6,024 nt of DNA, from positions 1-6,024 of the forward strand of contig JAFPUX010000404.1 of NCBI GenBank assembly GCA_017413145.1, in the 5' to 3' direction. The position numbers and the translations under genes were made by a program. Origin of the DNA: Kiritimatiellia bacterium (GTDB lineage Bacteria; Verrucomicrobiota; Kiritimatiellia; RFP12; UBA3636). The notes beneath the pieces were generated by a model that saw only the letters and a list, made by a program, of their open reading frames with translations, was not told the origin of the DNA and searched no databases. Shown piece after piece: positions 1 through 6,024 of the stretch (its first letter is position 1; every line of letters begins with the position of its first letter).

Positions 1-264
1 GGCCGCGGCCTTCGCGGCGGACGGTTCCGGGGCGGGGGTTTCCGCGTTCCGCGCGGCGTCCGCGCGCTTGACGGCTTCGCGCGCCTCGATGGCGCGGGCG
101 ACGGCTGCGCGCGCTTCCTTTTCGAGCGCGTCCGCGCGGGCGACGAGCTCCTCGTAGGACGGTTCGGCGTCCCCGGCCGCGGCGGACTCCCGCTTCCCGC
201 AGGAAGAACCGGCGAGGGCGGCGGCGGCGAGGAGGACGGCGGCGAAACGGACGGGCGTGTTCAT
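1..264 (-). CDS. Probable small lipoprotein, Ala/Glu/Arg-rich (3' end outside the window)
   Basis: This frame opens with ATG (complement of 262-264) and runs without a stop for 88 codons to the left edge, so the C-terminus is missing. Residues 1-21 look like an export signal: a short positive start (Arg6), then a hydrophobic Ala/Leu stretch ending in L-A-G-S-S-C, with Cys22 as the likely lipidated residue. The lipobox is imperfect because Gly sits at -3. Residues 36-72 are rich in Glu, Ala, Arg and Lys with heptad-like spacing, suggesting an alpha-helix or coiled coil, followed by a Pro/Ala-rich stretch. I recognise no family; a small outer-membrane or periplasmic helical lipoprotein is the best description. 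A good promoter sits directly upstream, but no Shine-Dalgarno sequence precedes the ATG. It was too short to stand out by length, and support comes from the signal peptide, promoter and uninterrupted frame. Confidence 0.66.
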   Translation of the reverse strand, partial: MNTPVRFAAVLLAAAALAGSSCGKRESAAAGDAEPSYEELVARADALEKEARAAVARAIEAREAVKRADAARNAETPAPEPSAAKAAA

Positions 265-272
265 GCGCGGGT

Positions 273-301
273 ATGCTACACGATACCGCCGCGGATTTCA
301 A
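273..301 (-). promoter_or_regulatory. Sigma70-like promoter for the leftward lipoprotein gene
   Basis: Read on the minus strand there is a -35 box TTGAAA (complement of 296-301), a 17-bp spacer and a -10 box TAGCAT (complement of 273-278). The start site would fall near 266, leaving only one to three bases before the ATG at 264, so the transcript would be almost leaderless. This fits the lack of a ribosome binding site. Box quality and spacing are seen directly; activity is inferred. Confidence 0.5.
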
Positions 302-311
302 ACGGTCCGCG
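290..311. promoter_or_regulatory. Possible operator: inverted repeat between the divergent promoters
   Basis: CGCGGA (290-295) and TCCGCG (306-311) form a 6-bp inverted repeat with a 10-bp gap. It brackets the leftward -35 box and ends just before the rightward -35 box. A regulator bound here could control both promoters. In DNA this GC-rich, 6-bp arms arise often by chance, so this is weak. Confidence 0.15.
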
Positions 312-312
312 A

Positions 313-342
313 TTGACCGCGGCGAGGGCGGAATGGTAGAAT
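313..342 (+). promoter_or_regulatory. Extended -10 promoter for the flavodiiron gene
   Basis: TTGACC (313-318) is followed by an 18-bp spacer and TAGAAT (337-342). The bases TGG just before the -10 box make an extended -10 (TGn) promoter. The predicted transcription start near 349 gives a leader of about 31 bases before the ATG at 380. The 11-mer TGGTAGAATCG (334-344) recurs exactly upstream of the rubredoxin gene. Confidence 0.6.
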
Positions 343-379
343 CGCCCCGTTTCCCGAACCCCGCCACGAGACTTCCGGC

Positions 380-2185
380 ATGAACATCTCCGACGACATC
401 CTCTACATCGGCGTCAACGACCGCGGCGTCGACCTCTTCGAAGGCCAGTATACCGTCCCGAACGGCATGGCCTACAATTCCTACGCGATCCTCGACGGCA
501 AGGTCGCCGTGATGGACACGGTCGACGTCCGTTTCCGCCACGAGTGGCTCGACAACCTCGCGAAGGCGCTCGGCGGCCGCAAGCCCGACTACCTCGTCGT
601 CCAGCACATGGAGCCGGACCACTCCGCGAACATCGCCGCGTTCATGGACGCGTTCCCGGGCGCGACGCTCGTGTCGTCCGCCAAGGCGTTCGCGATGATG
701 GCGAACTTCTTCGGCAAGCAGTGGGAGGACCGCCGGATCGTCGTCAAAGAAGGCGACACGCTCGCGCTCGGCAAGCACGTGTTGCACTTCGTCGCCGCGC
801 CGATGGTGCACTGGCCCGAGGTGATCGTCACGTACGACGAAACGGACAAGGTCCTCTTCTCCGCCGACGGTTTCGGCAAGTTCGGCGCGCTCGACGCCGA
901 CGAGGACTGGGACTGCGAGGCCCGCCGCTACTACTTCGGAATCGTCGGCAAGTACGGCGCGCAGGTGCAGGCGCTCCTCAAGAAGGCCGCGACGCTCGAC
1001 ATCCGGACCGTCTGCCCGCTGCACGGGCCGGTGCTGACCGGCGACGCGCTCGCGAACGCGCTCGCCAAATACCAGACCTGGAGCAGCTACGAGGCGGAGA
1101 CGGACGGCGTGTTCGTCGCCTACACCTCGGTCTACGGCCACACGAAGGAGGCGGCGCTCAAGCTCGTCGACCTGCTGAAGGCGCGCGGCTGCCCGAAGGT
1201 GTCCGCCGCCGACCTCGCGCGCGACGACATGGCGGAGGCCGTCGAGGACGCCTTCCGCCACTCCAAGCTCGTGCTCGCGACGACGACCTACAACGCGGAA
1301 ATCTTCCCGTTCATGCACACGTTCATCGACCACCTCGTCGAGCGCAACTACCAGAACCGCACGGTCGGCCTGGTCGAGAACGGTTCGTGGGCGCCGCTCG
1401 CCGCGAAGGTCATGCGCGCGAAGTTCGAGAAGTCGAAGAACGTCCGCTTCTGCGAGAACGTCGTCCACGTCCACTCCGCGCTTTCCGATACGTCACGCGC
1501 CGAGCTCGAGGCGCTCGCCGACGAGCTCTGCGCCGAATACGTCGCGCGCGCCGACGCCGCCACGCCGAAGAACGACCCGAAGGCGCTCTACGACATCGGC
1601 TACGGCCTCTACGTCGTCACGACGAAGGACGCGGCGGGCAAGGACAACGGCCTCGTCGTGAACACGGTGACGCAGGTCTCGGACAACCCGACGCGCGTCG
1701 CCGTCACGGTCAACAAGCTCAACTACTCGCACCACGTCGTGAAGCAGACGGGCGTGCTGAACGTGAACTGCCTTTCGCAGGACGCGCCGTTCGAAATCTT
1801 CCAGCGCTACGGGTTCCAGAGCGGGCGCACTGCGGACAAGTTCGCAGGCGTCGAGGGGCTCTCGCGCACCGCGAACGGTCTCGTCGTGCTGCCGCGCCAC
1901 GTCTGCGCCGTGCTCTCGCTCAAGGTCGAGCAGTACGTCGACATGGGTTCGCACGGGATGTTCGTGTGCTCCGTCGCGGAGAGCCGCGTGCTTACGAACG
2001 AGCCCGCCATGACCTACGCCTACTACCAGGCCAACGTGAAGCCCAAGCCGCCGGCGGCGGACGGGAAGAAGAAGGGCTGGGTCTGCAAGATCTGCGGCTA
2101 CGTCCACGAGGGCGACACGCTGCCGGACGACTTCGTCTGCCCGCTCTGCAAACACGGCGCCGCGGACTTCGAACCGCTGGCGTAG
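380..2185 (+). CDS. fprA: A-type flavodiiron protein fused to flavin reductase and rubredoxin (FprA-Hrb type)
   Basis: A predicted cytoplasmic O2 and/or NO reductase that takes electrons from NAD(P)H through its own fused donor modules. Residues about 1-240 are the metallo-beta-lactamase-like diiron domain. All six expected iron ligands are visible: His76, Glu78, Asp80 (H-M-E-P-D-H), His144, Asp163 and His215. Residues about 243-390 are a flavodoxin domain with the FMN phosphate loop T-S-V-Y-G-H-T (249-255). Residues about 403-555 resemble the FMN-binding flavin reductase family. Residues 566-601 are a rubredoxin domain with C569-x2-C572 and C587-x2-C590. The last two domains together look like the high-molecular-weight rubredoxin (Hrb) that serves FprA in Moorella; here they are in one chain. 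The start is supported by the family-like N-terminus (I-G-V-N-D-R) and the promoter upstream, although the ribosome binding site is weak. O2 versus NO preference cannot be read from the sequence. The malic enzyme gene follows after 25 bp. Confidence 0.95.
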   Translation: MNISDDILYIGVNDRGVDLFEGQYTVPNGMAYNSYAILDGKVAVMDTVDVRFRHEWLDNLAKALGGRKPDYLVVQHMEPDHSANIAAFMDAFPGATLVSSAKAFAMMANFFGKQWEDRRIVVKEGDTLALGKHVLHFVAAPMVHWPEVIVTYDETDKVLFSADGFGKFGALDADEDWDCEARRYYFGIVGKYGAQVQALLKKAATLDIRTVCPLHGPVLTGDALANALAKYQTWSSYEAETDGVFVAYTSVYGHTKEAALKLVDLLKARGCPKVSAADLARDDMAEAVEDAFRHSKLVLATTTYNAEIFPFMHTFIDHLVERNYQNRTVGLVENGSWAPLAAKVMRAKFEKSKNVRFCENVVHVHSALSDTSRAELEALADELCAEYVARADAATPKNDPKALYDIGYGLYVVTTKDAAGKDNGLVVNTVTQVSDNPTRVAVTVNKLNYSHHVVKQTGVLNVNCLSQDAPFEIFQRYGFQSGRTADKFAGVEGLSRTANGLVVLPRHVCAVLSLKVEQYVDMGSHGMFVCSVAESRVLTNEPAMTYAYYQANVKPKPPAADGKKKGWVCKICGYVHEGDTLPDDFVCPLCKHGAADFEPLA

Positions 2186-2196
2186 ATTTCCCGCAA

Positions 2197-2209
2197 GAAA
2201 GGACCTTTC
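2197..2209 (+). promoter_or_regulatory. Ribosome binding site of the malic enzyme gene, inside a small palindrome
   Basis: The sequence AAGAAAGGA ends eight bases or so before the ATG at 2211 and is a good Shine-Dalgarno site. It lies in a perfect palindrome, GAAAGG-A-CCTTTC. The centre is too tight for all six pairs to form an RNA hairpin, but a GAAA/TTTC stem could partly hide the site. The binding-site role is solid; any control by the palindrome is speculative. Confidence 0.5.
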
Positions 2210-2210
2210 C

Positions 2211-3503
<1,293 letters not shown>

Positions 3504-3512
3504 CGCGTCGGG

Positions 3513-3526
3513 CCGCCGTCCGGCGG
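3513..3526 (+). terminator. Possible weak terminator hairpin after the malic enzyme gene
   Basis: CCGCCG (3513-3518) and CGGCGG (3521-3526) can pair, realistically as a 5-bp stem with a 4-base loop, ten bases after the malic enzyme stop. No run of T follows, so it is not a typical intrinsic terminator. It may act with Rho or only protect the 3' end; it may also be chance in GC-rich DNA. Confidence 0.25.
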
Positions 3527-3533
3527 AAACCGC

Positions 3534-3562
3534 TTCCGTCCCGCGCAGGGATGTGGTAGAAT
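3534..3562 (+). promoter_or_regulatory. Extended -10 promoter for the rubredoxin-hisI-exbBD operon
   Basis: TAGAAT (3557-3562) preceded by TGG forms an extended -10 box, within the same exact 11-mer (3554-3564) found in the flavodiiron promoter. The region 17 bp upstream (TTCCGT, 3534-3539) is a poor -35 box, as is common for extended -10 promoters. The predicted start near 3569 leaves a leader of about 45 bases. Confidence 0.5.
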
Positions 3563-3572
3563 CGGGCGGCGT

Positions 3573-3594
3573 CGGCGGGCTTCCCGGCCCGCCG
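3573..3594 (+). promoter_or_regulatory. Strong stem-loop in the rubredoxin mRNA leader
   Basis: CGGCGGGC (3573-3580) and GCCCGCCG (3587-3594) make a perfect 8-bp, all G/C stem with a 6-base loop. It would begin a few bases after the predicted transcription start and end before the ribosome binding site. Such a 5'-terminal hairpin may stabilise the mRNA. The lack of a following T-run argues against a terminator, but a stop for read-through from the malic enzyme gene is possible. Confidence 0.4.
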
Positions 3595-3613
3595 GGCACC
3601 GAAAGGAAACGAC

Positions 3614-3778
3614 ATGAAGAAATACGTTTGCAACGTCTGCGGCTACGTGTACGACCCCGAGAAGGGCGATCCGGATTCCGGCATTGCGCCCGGCACAGCG
3701 TTCGAGGACATCCCCGAGGACTGGGTCTGCCCCGTCTGCGGCGTCTCGAAGTCCGACTTCTCCCCCGTCGCCTCCTAG
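3614..3778 (+). CDS. Rubredoxin (54 aa)
   Basis: A small cytoplasmic one-iron electron carrier of the usual rubredoxin length. The iron site is C6-N-V-C9-G-Y and C39-P-V-C42-G, and the family core between them is intact (Y-D-P-E-K-G-D-P at 13-20, then A-P-G-T at 25-28, and I-P-E-D-W-V-C-P-V-C at 33-42). The ATG follows a good ribosome binding site (AAAGGAAA) at normal spacing, preceded by its own promoter and leader hairpin. Rubredoxins commonly feed flavodiiron proteins, rubrerythrin or superoxide reductase. The flavodiiron protein 1.4 kb upstream already carries a fused rubredoxin, so this free one may serve another partner. It ends 2 bp before the hisI start, and its translation probably feeds that of hisI. 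Confidence 0.96.
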   Translation: MKKYVCNVCGYVYDPEKGDPDSGIAPGTAFEDIPEDWVCPVCGVSKSDFSPVAS

Positions 3779-3780
3779 CC

Positions 3781-4191
3781 GTGGCCGGTCCGGAGGAAAG
3801 CGCCGCGCTCGCGCTGGATTTCGCGAAGCTGGACGGCGTGCGCGGCTGCGTGCCCGTCGCCGTCCAGAACGCCGACACCCGCGAGGTCGTGCTCGTCGCC
3901 TACACGAACGAGGCGGCGATGCGCGAGGCGTTCCGCACGCGCCGGCTCGTGCTGTGGAGCACCTCCCGCGGCGAGCTCTGGGAGAAGGGCGCCACGAGCG
4001 GCGCGCGCTTCGAGCTCGTCGAAGCGCGCGTGAACTGCGAGCAAAACTCGCTGCTCTACCTCGTGCGGCCCTGGCCGCCCGGCGCCTCCCACGGCATCTG
4101 CCACACGAAGAACGCCGCGGGCGAGCCGCGCAACTGCTTCTACCGCCGCATCGACCTCGACACCGGAGCGCTCGAAAATGCCGACCCCTGA
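3781..4191 (+). CDS. hisI: Phosphoribosyl-AMP cyclohydrolase (HisI) family protein with altered metal site
   Basis: The family enzyme opens the purine ring of phosphoribosyl-AMP in the third step of histidine synthesis. Family features seen in this 136-aa protein: A-Y-T-N-E-A-A-M (40-47), W-S-T-S-R-G-E-L-W-E-K-G-A-T-S-G (59-74), C-H-T (107-109) and N-C-F-Y-R-R (118-123). The usual D-C-D-x-D metal motif reads N85-C86-E87-Q88-N89, so no Asp remains there. The segment between C107 and C119 is also longer than in typical HisI. The three cysteines (86, 107, 119) are kept. It may be an active variant or a paralogue with another substrate. The GTG at 3781 is the only plausible start: no start codon occurs just upstream in frame, and the first ATG (3919) would cut conserved sequence. 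No ribosome binding site is evident, so translation probably couples to the rubredoxin stop 2 bp away. No other histidine gene is in view, and no fused HisE domain is present. Confidence 0.85.
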   Translation: MAGPEESAALALDFAKLDGVRGCVPVAVQNADTREVVLVAYTNEAAMREAFRTRRLVLWSTSRGELWEKGATSGARFELVEARVNCEQNSLLYLVRPWPPGASHGICHTKNAAGEPRNCFYRRIDLDTGALENADP

Positions 4192-5062
4192 CACCCCGGA
4201 CAAAGCCTCCGCGCCGCAGCCGCCGGCCGCGGCCAAACCCGCGCTCGGCCCGCTGCCGCCCGGCGTGAAGCTCCCGCCGAAGGCGCCCGCGAAAAAGCTC
4301 AACCTCCCGCCGCGCCGCACCGGCCCGGTGCTGCCGGTGCTGGACGGCAAGACGATCGCCTGCCCGTACTGCTCGGAGAAGTTCGCCTGGCCGCCCGAGG
4401 GGCTCAAGTGCCCCGCGTGCGGCAAGCAGCTGCGACCGCCCGCCGGCTTCGGTCCGAAGGACCGCGAGAAGCGCCGCGTCGCCAAGGAGAAGATCGCCGA
4501 GGCGCGCGACCTGGAGCTGCGCAAGCTCGGCGACCCCGCCTCGCTCCGCGTCGGCCCGACGGGCTACCTCATCGCCATCGCGGCGCTCGTCTTCCTCGGC
4601 GCCGCGCTGATTTCCGCGTCCAAGCGCCCGGTCGCGAACACGGCGCGCAAGGAGCGCGACCCGTACGTCGCCACGACGAACCTGATGGACATCTACGCGA
4701 TGGCGCTGGAACACTTCCACACGGACCTCGGGCACTACCCGGACCCGCGCAAGGAGCTGGGCCTCGCGTCCCTCGAGCGCAACGTGGCGGGGTGGATCGA
4801 ATGGAACGGCCCCTACACCTCCAGCGCGCGACACCTCTTCCAGGACGGCTGGGGCGAGCCGTTCGTCTACCGCGTCACGAACGGCGTCCCGGTCCTGATG
4901 AGTTTCGGACCGGACCGCAAGCCCGGCACGGACGACATCGTCGCCCCGCCCGAGTTTTTCCGCTGCCACCCGGACTTCGTCCCCCGCGCCGCGCAACGCG
5001 AACGGGAAGACCCGCCCCCCGACCGGCCTCTCAACGTCACCATCGGCGGCCACTTGGAGTAG
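4178..5062 (+). CDS. Zinc-ribbon, single-TM protein with a GspG-like (pseudopilin) C-terminal domain
   Basis: 294 aa with an unusual layout. Residues 1-55 are a Pro/Ala/Lys-rich, likely disordered tail. Residues 60-83 form a zinc ribbon, C62-P-Y-C65 and C78-P-A-C81. Residues 93-118 are strongly charged and probably helical. A single hydrophobic membrane segment follows (about 128-146). Residues 161-254 resemble the type II secretion major pseudopilin GspG C-terminal domain: Y-A-M-A-L-E-H-F near 173-180, G-H-Y-P-D (185-189), W-N-G-P-Y (209-213), D-G-W-G-E-P-F-V-Y (223-231) and a calcium-loop-like G-P-D-R-K-P-G-T-D-D-I (244-254). No prepilin cleavage site (G-F-T-L-I-E) is present, so it is probably not assembled as a pilin. 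Expected topology is ribbon in the cytoplasm and GspG-like domain outside. The ATG overlaps hisI by 14 bp and has GGAG (4165-4168) at good spacing. ExbB follows after 4 bp. Function unknown. Confidence 0.8.
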   Translation: MPTPDTPDKASAPQPPAAAKPALGPLPPGVKLPPKAPAKKLNLPPRRTGPVLPVLDGKTIACPYCSEKFAWPPEGLKCPACGKQLRPPAGFGPKDREKRRVAKEKIAEARDLELRKLGDPASLRVGPTGYLIAIAALVFLGAALISASKRPVANTARKERDPYVATTNLMDIYAMALEHFHTDLGHYPDPRKELGLASLERNVAGWIEWNGPYTSSARHLFQDGWGEPFVYRVTNGVPVLMSFGPDRKPGTDDIVAPPEFFRCHPDFVPRAAQREREDPPPDRPLNVTIGGHLE

Positions 5063-5066
5063 AGAC

Positions 5067-5687
5067 ATGCACGACTTCCTGACACTCGGCGGTCCCGTTT
5101 TGTGGATCATCCTCGCGTTCGGCGTTCTCGCGCTCGGCGTGTTCCTGGAGCGCTCGCTGCAGCTGCACCGCGACCGCGTCGACGCGACCGACTTCCTGCA
5201 GGGCATCTTCAATTCGCTTCGCCGCGGCAACGCGGCCGAGGCCGCCGCGATCTGCGACGAGACGCCCGGCCCCGTCGCCCGTCTCGCCTCGCTGGCCATC
5301 CGCCGCAAGGACTCGCCGCGCGACCGGCTCGAACGCGAGCTCGCGGACGCCGGCGCGGCCGAAATCGCCCGCATGGAGCGCCGCCTCTCGCTCCTGCCGC
5401 TCGTCGCGCAGATCGCGCCGCTGTTGGGACTGCTCGGCACCGTGCTCGGCATCCTGCGCGCGTTGCTGTTCATCCGCGGACAGATACCCCTGATGCAGAC
5501 GGCCGACGTCGCGGACGGCCTGATTCTCGGCGCCGTCACCACGGCCGCCGGCCTGATCGTCGCGATTCCGGCACACGTCGGTTTCAACGTGCTCGCCGTC
5601 AAGATCGAACGCCTCGTGCTCGACATGCGCGACGCGTCGTCCGAGCTGCTCGAATTTTTCCACCCCGCCGGCCAAGGCCAACCGTGA
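5067..5687 (+). CDS. exbB: ExbB/TolQ/MotA-family proton channel subunit
   Basis: Inner-membrane subunit that, with an ExbD-type partner, uses the proton gradient to drive TonB- or Tol-like work at the outer membrane. This 206-aa protein has three predicted membrane segments: about 8-27, 108-134 and 150-172. A cytoplasmic region rich in charged residues lies between the first two. The hallmark sequences are present: A-P-L-L-G-L-L-G-T-V-L-G-I-L (117-130) and T-T-A-A-G-L-I-V-A-I-P-A (158-169), followed by the conserved Asn174. By eye, the membrane Glu of E. coli ExbB (Glu176) is not matched at its place; the closest acidic residues are Asp147 and Asp150. GGAG (5056-5059) lies seven bases before the ATG, inside the end of the preceding gene. 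The stop overlaps the ExbD start. TolQ is an alternative name; no TolA, TolB, Pal or TonB is in view. Confidence 0.9.
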   Translation: MHDFLTLGGPVLWIILAFGVLALGVFLERSLQLHRDRVDATDFLQGIFNSLRRGNAAEAAAICDETPGPVARLASLAIRRKDSPRDRLERELADAGAAEIARMERRLSLLPLVAQIAPLLGLLGTVLGILRALLFIRGQIPLMQTADVADGLILGAVTTAAGLIVAIPAHVGFNVLAVKIERLVLDMRDASSELLEFFHPAGQGQP

Positions 5688-6024
5688 GCGACCTTTCCTC
5701 CGATCCCTTCCGCGGCTTCTCCGCGGACGCCCTGCGCGAGCGCTACCGCCCGCCACGCCGCATCGCGCGGCCGCTGCTGGCGTTCGTGCCGTGGGTCGAC
5801 GTTCTCCTGCTCGCGCTCGCGTTCGCGTTCTTCGGGCAGGCCGCCGCGCTCGTCCCGGGGCAGACCGTCGACCTGCCGGACGCGGAATTCCGCGACGGCG
5901 CCGCGTCGACGCTCGTCGTCGTCGTCCGCGCGCTGCCCGGCCGCGCGGCGGCCTCCGCGGACGCGGACGCGCCGCTTGCGGAGGCCTTTTTCCGCGACGA
6001 ACGCTTCCCGCTCGCGCGCCCCGA
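5684..6024 (+). CDS. exbD: ExbD/TolR-family proton channel subunit (3' end outside the window)
   Basis: Partner of the ExbB-type channel: a short cytoplasmic N-terminus, one membrane segment and a periplasmic domain. GTG at 5684 overlaps the ExbB stop in a GTGA junction, typical of coupled translation. About 113 codons are seen, with no stop before the edge; the family is usually about 130-150 aa, so most of it is here. Residues 35-50 (V-P-W-V-D-V-L-L-L-A and on) match the ExbD membrane segment, with Asp39 in the position of the essential proton-carrying aspartate. P-G-Q-T-V-D-L-P (58-65) matches the conserved start of the periplasmic domain, and F-F-R-D-E-R-F-P-L (near 101-109) the later strand. 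The N-terminal tail of about 30 residues is Arg-rich, as expected for the cytoplasmic side. Sequence identity to ExbD is modest, so TolR-like or another paralogue remains possible. Confidence 0.82.
   Translation, partial: MSDLSSDPFRGFSADALRERYRPPRRIARPLLAFVPWVDVLLLALAFAFFGQAAALVPGQTVDLPDAEFRDGAASTLVVVVRALPGRAAASADADAPLAEAFFRDERFPLARP

Noticed and set aside
5923..5970. Short GC-rich repeats (GTCGTC, GCGGAC) near the right edge as a possible repeat element
   Set aside because: They are in-frame codon runs for Val and Ala-Asp in the ExbD-like gene and do not recur elsewhere as a unit.

Overview
The window is a very GC-rich (G/C-ending codons almost throughout), tightly packed bacterial chromosome segment. 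It holds eight protein genes: one running leftwards out of the left edge and seven running rightwards, the last cut by the right edge. No tRNA, rRNA, CRISPR array, transposase or phage gene was seen. The gene set (a fused flavodiiron/flavin reductase/rubredoxin protein, a separate rubredoxin, a short malic enzyme, ExbB/ExbD) points to an anaerobic or microaerophilic Gram-negative, diderm bacterium. A PVC-type lineage such as Kiritimatiellota/Verrucomicrobia/Lentisphaerota would fit, but that placement is an impression from gene content and composition, not something the sequence proves.

Left part (1-379). A short, Ala/Glu/Arg-rich probable lipoprotein is read leftwards and is incomplete. The 115-bp intergenic region carries two divergent sigma70-like promoters. 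The leftward one lies so close to the ATG that its mRNA would be nearly leaderless.

Middle left (380-3503). A 601-aa A-type flavodiiron protein has its electron-donor modules (flavin reductase and rubredoxin) fused at the C-terminus. It is followed after 25 bp by a 430-aa malic enzyme. The first is a predicted one-polypeptide NAD(P)H-to-O2 or NO reductase. The second makes NAD(P)H from malate, so the pair could work together in oxygen or NO defence (inference).

Middle and right (3504-6024). A new promoter shares an exact 11-bp extended -10 block with the flavodiiron promoter. It is followed by a strong stem-loop in the leader and then a compact five-gene run: stand-alone rubredoxin, a HisI-family protein, a zinc-ribbon/transmembrane/GspG-like protein, an ExbB-type and an ExbD-type proton-channel subunit. 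Junctions are 2 bp, a 14-bp overlap, 4 bp and a 4-bp overlap, so the genes are probably co-transcribed and translationally coupled.

The most unusual points are the HisI protein, in which the usual Asp-rich metal site reads N-C-E-Q-N and the segment between two conserved cysteines is lengthened, and the zinc-ribbon protein carrying a pseudopilin GspG-type domain without a prepilin leader, directly upstream of ExbB/ExbD. Nothing here amounts to a clear new defence or mobile system.
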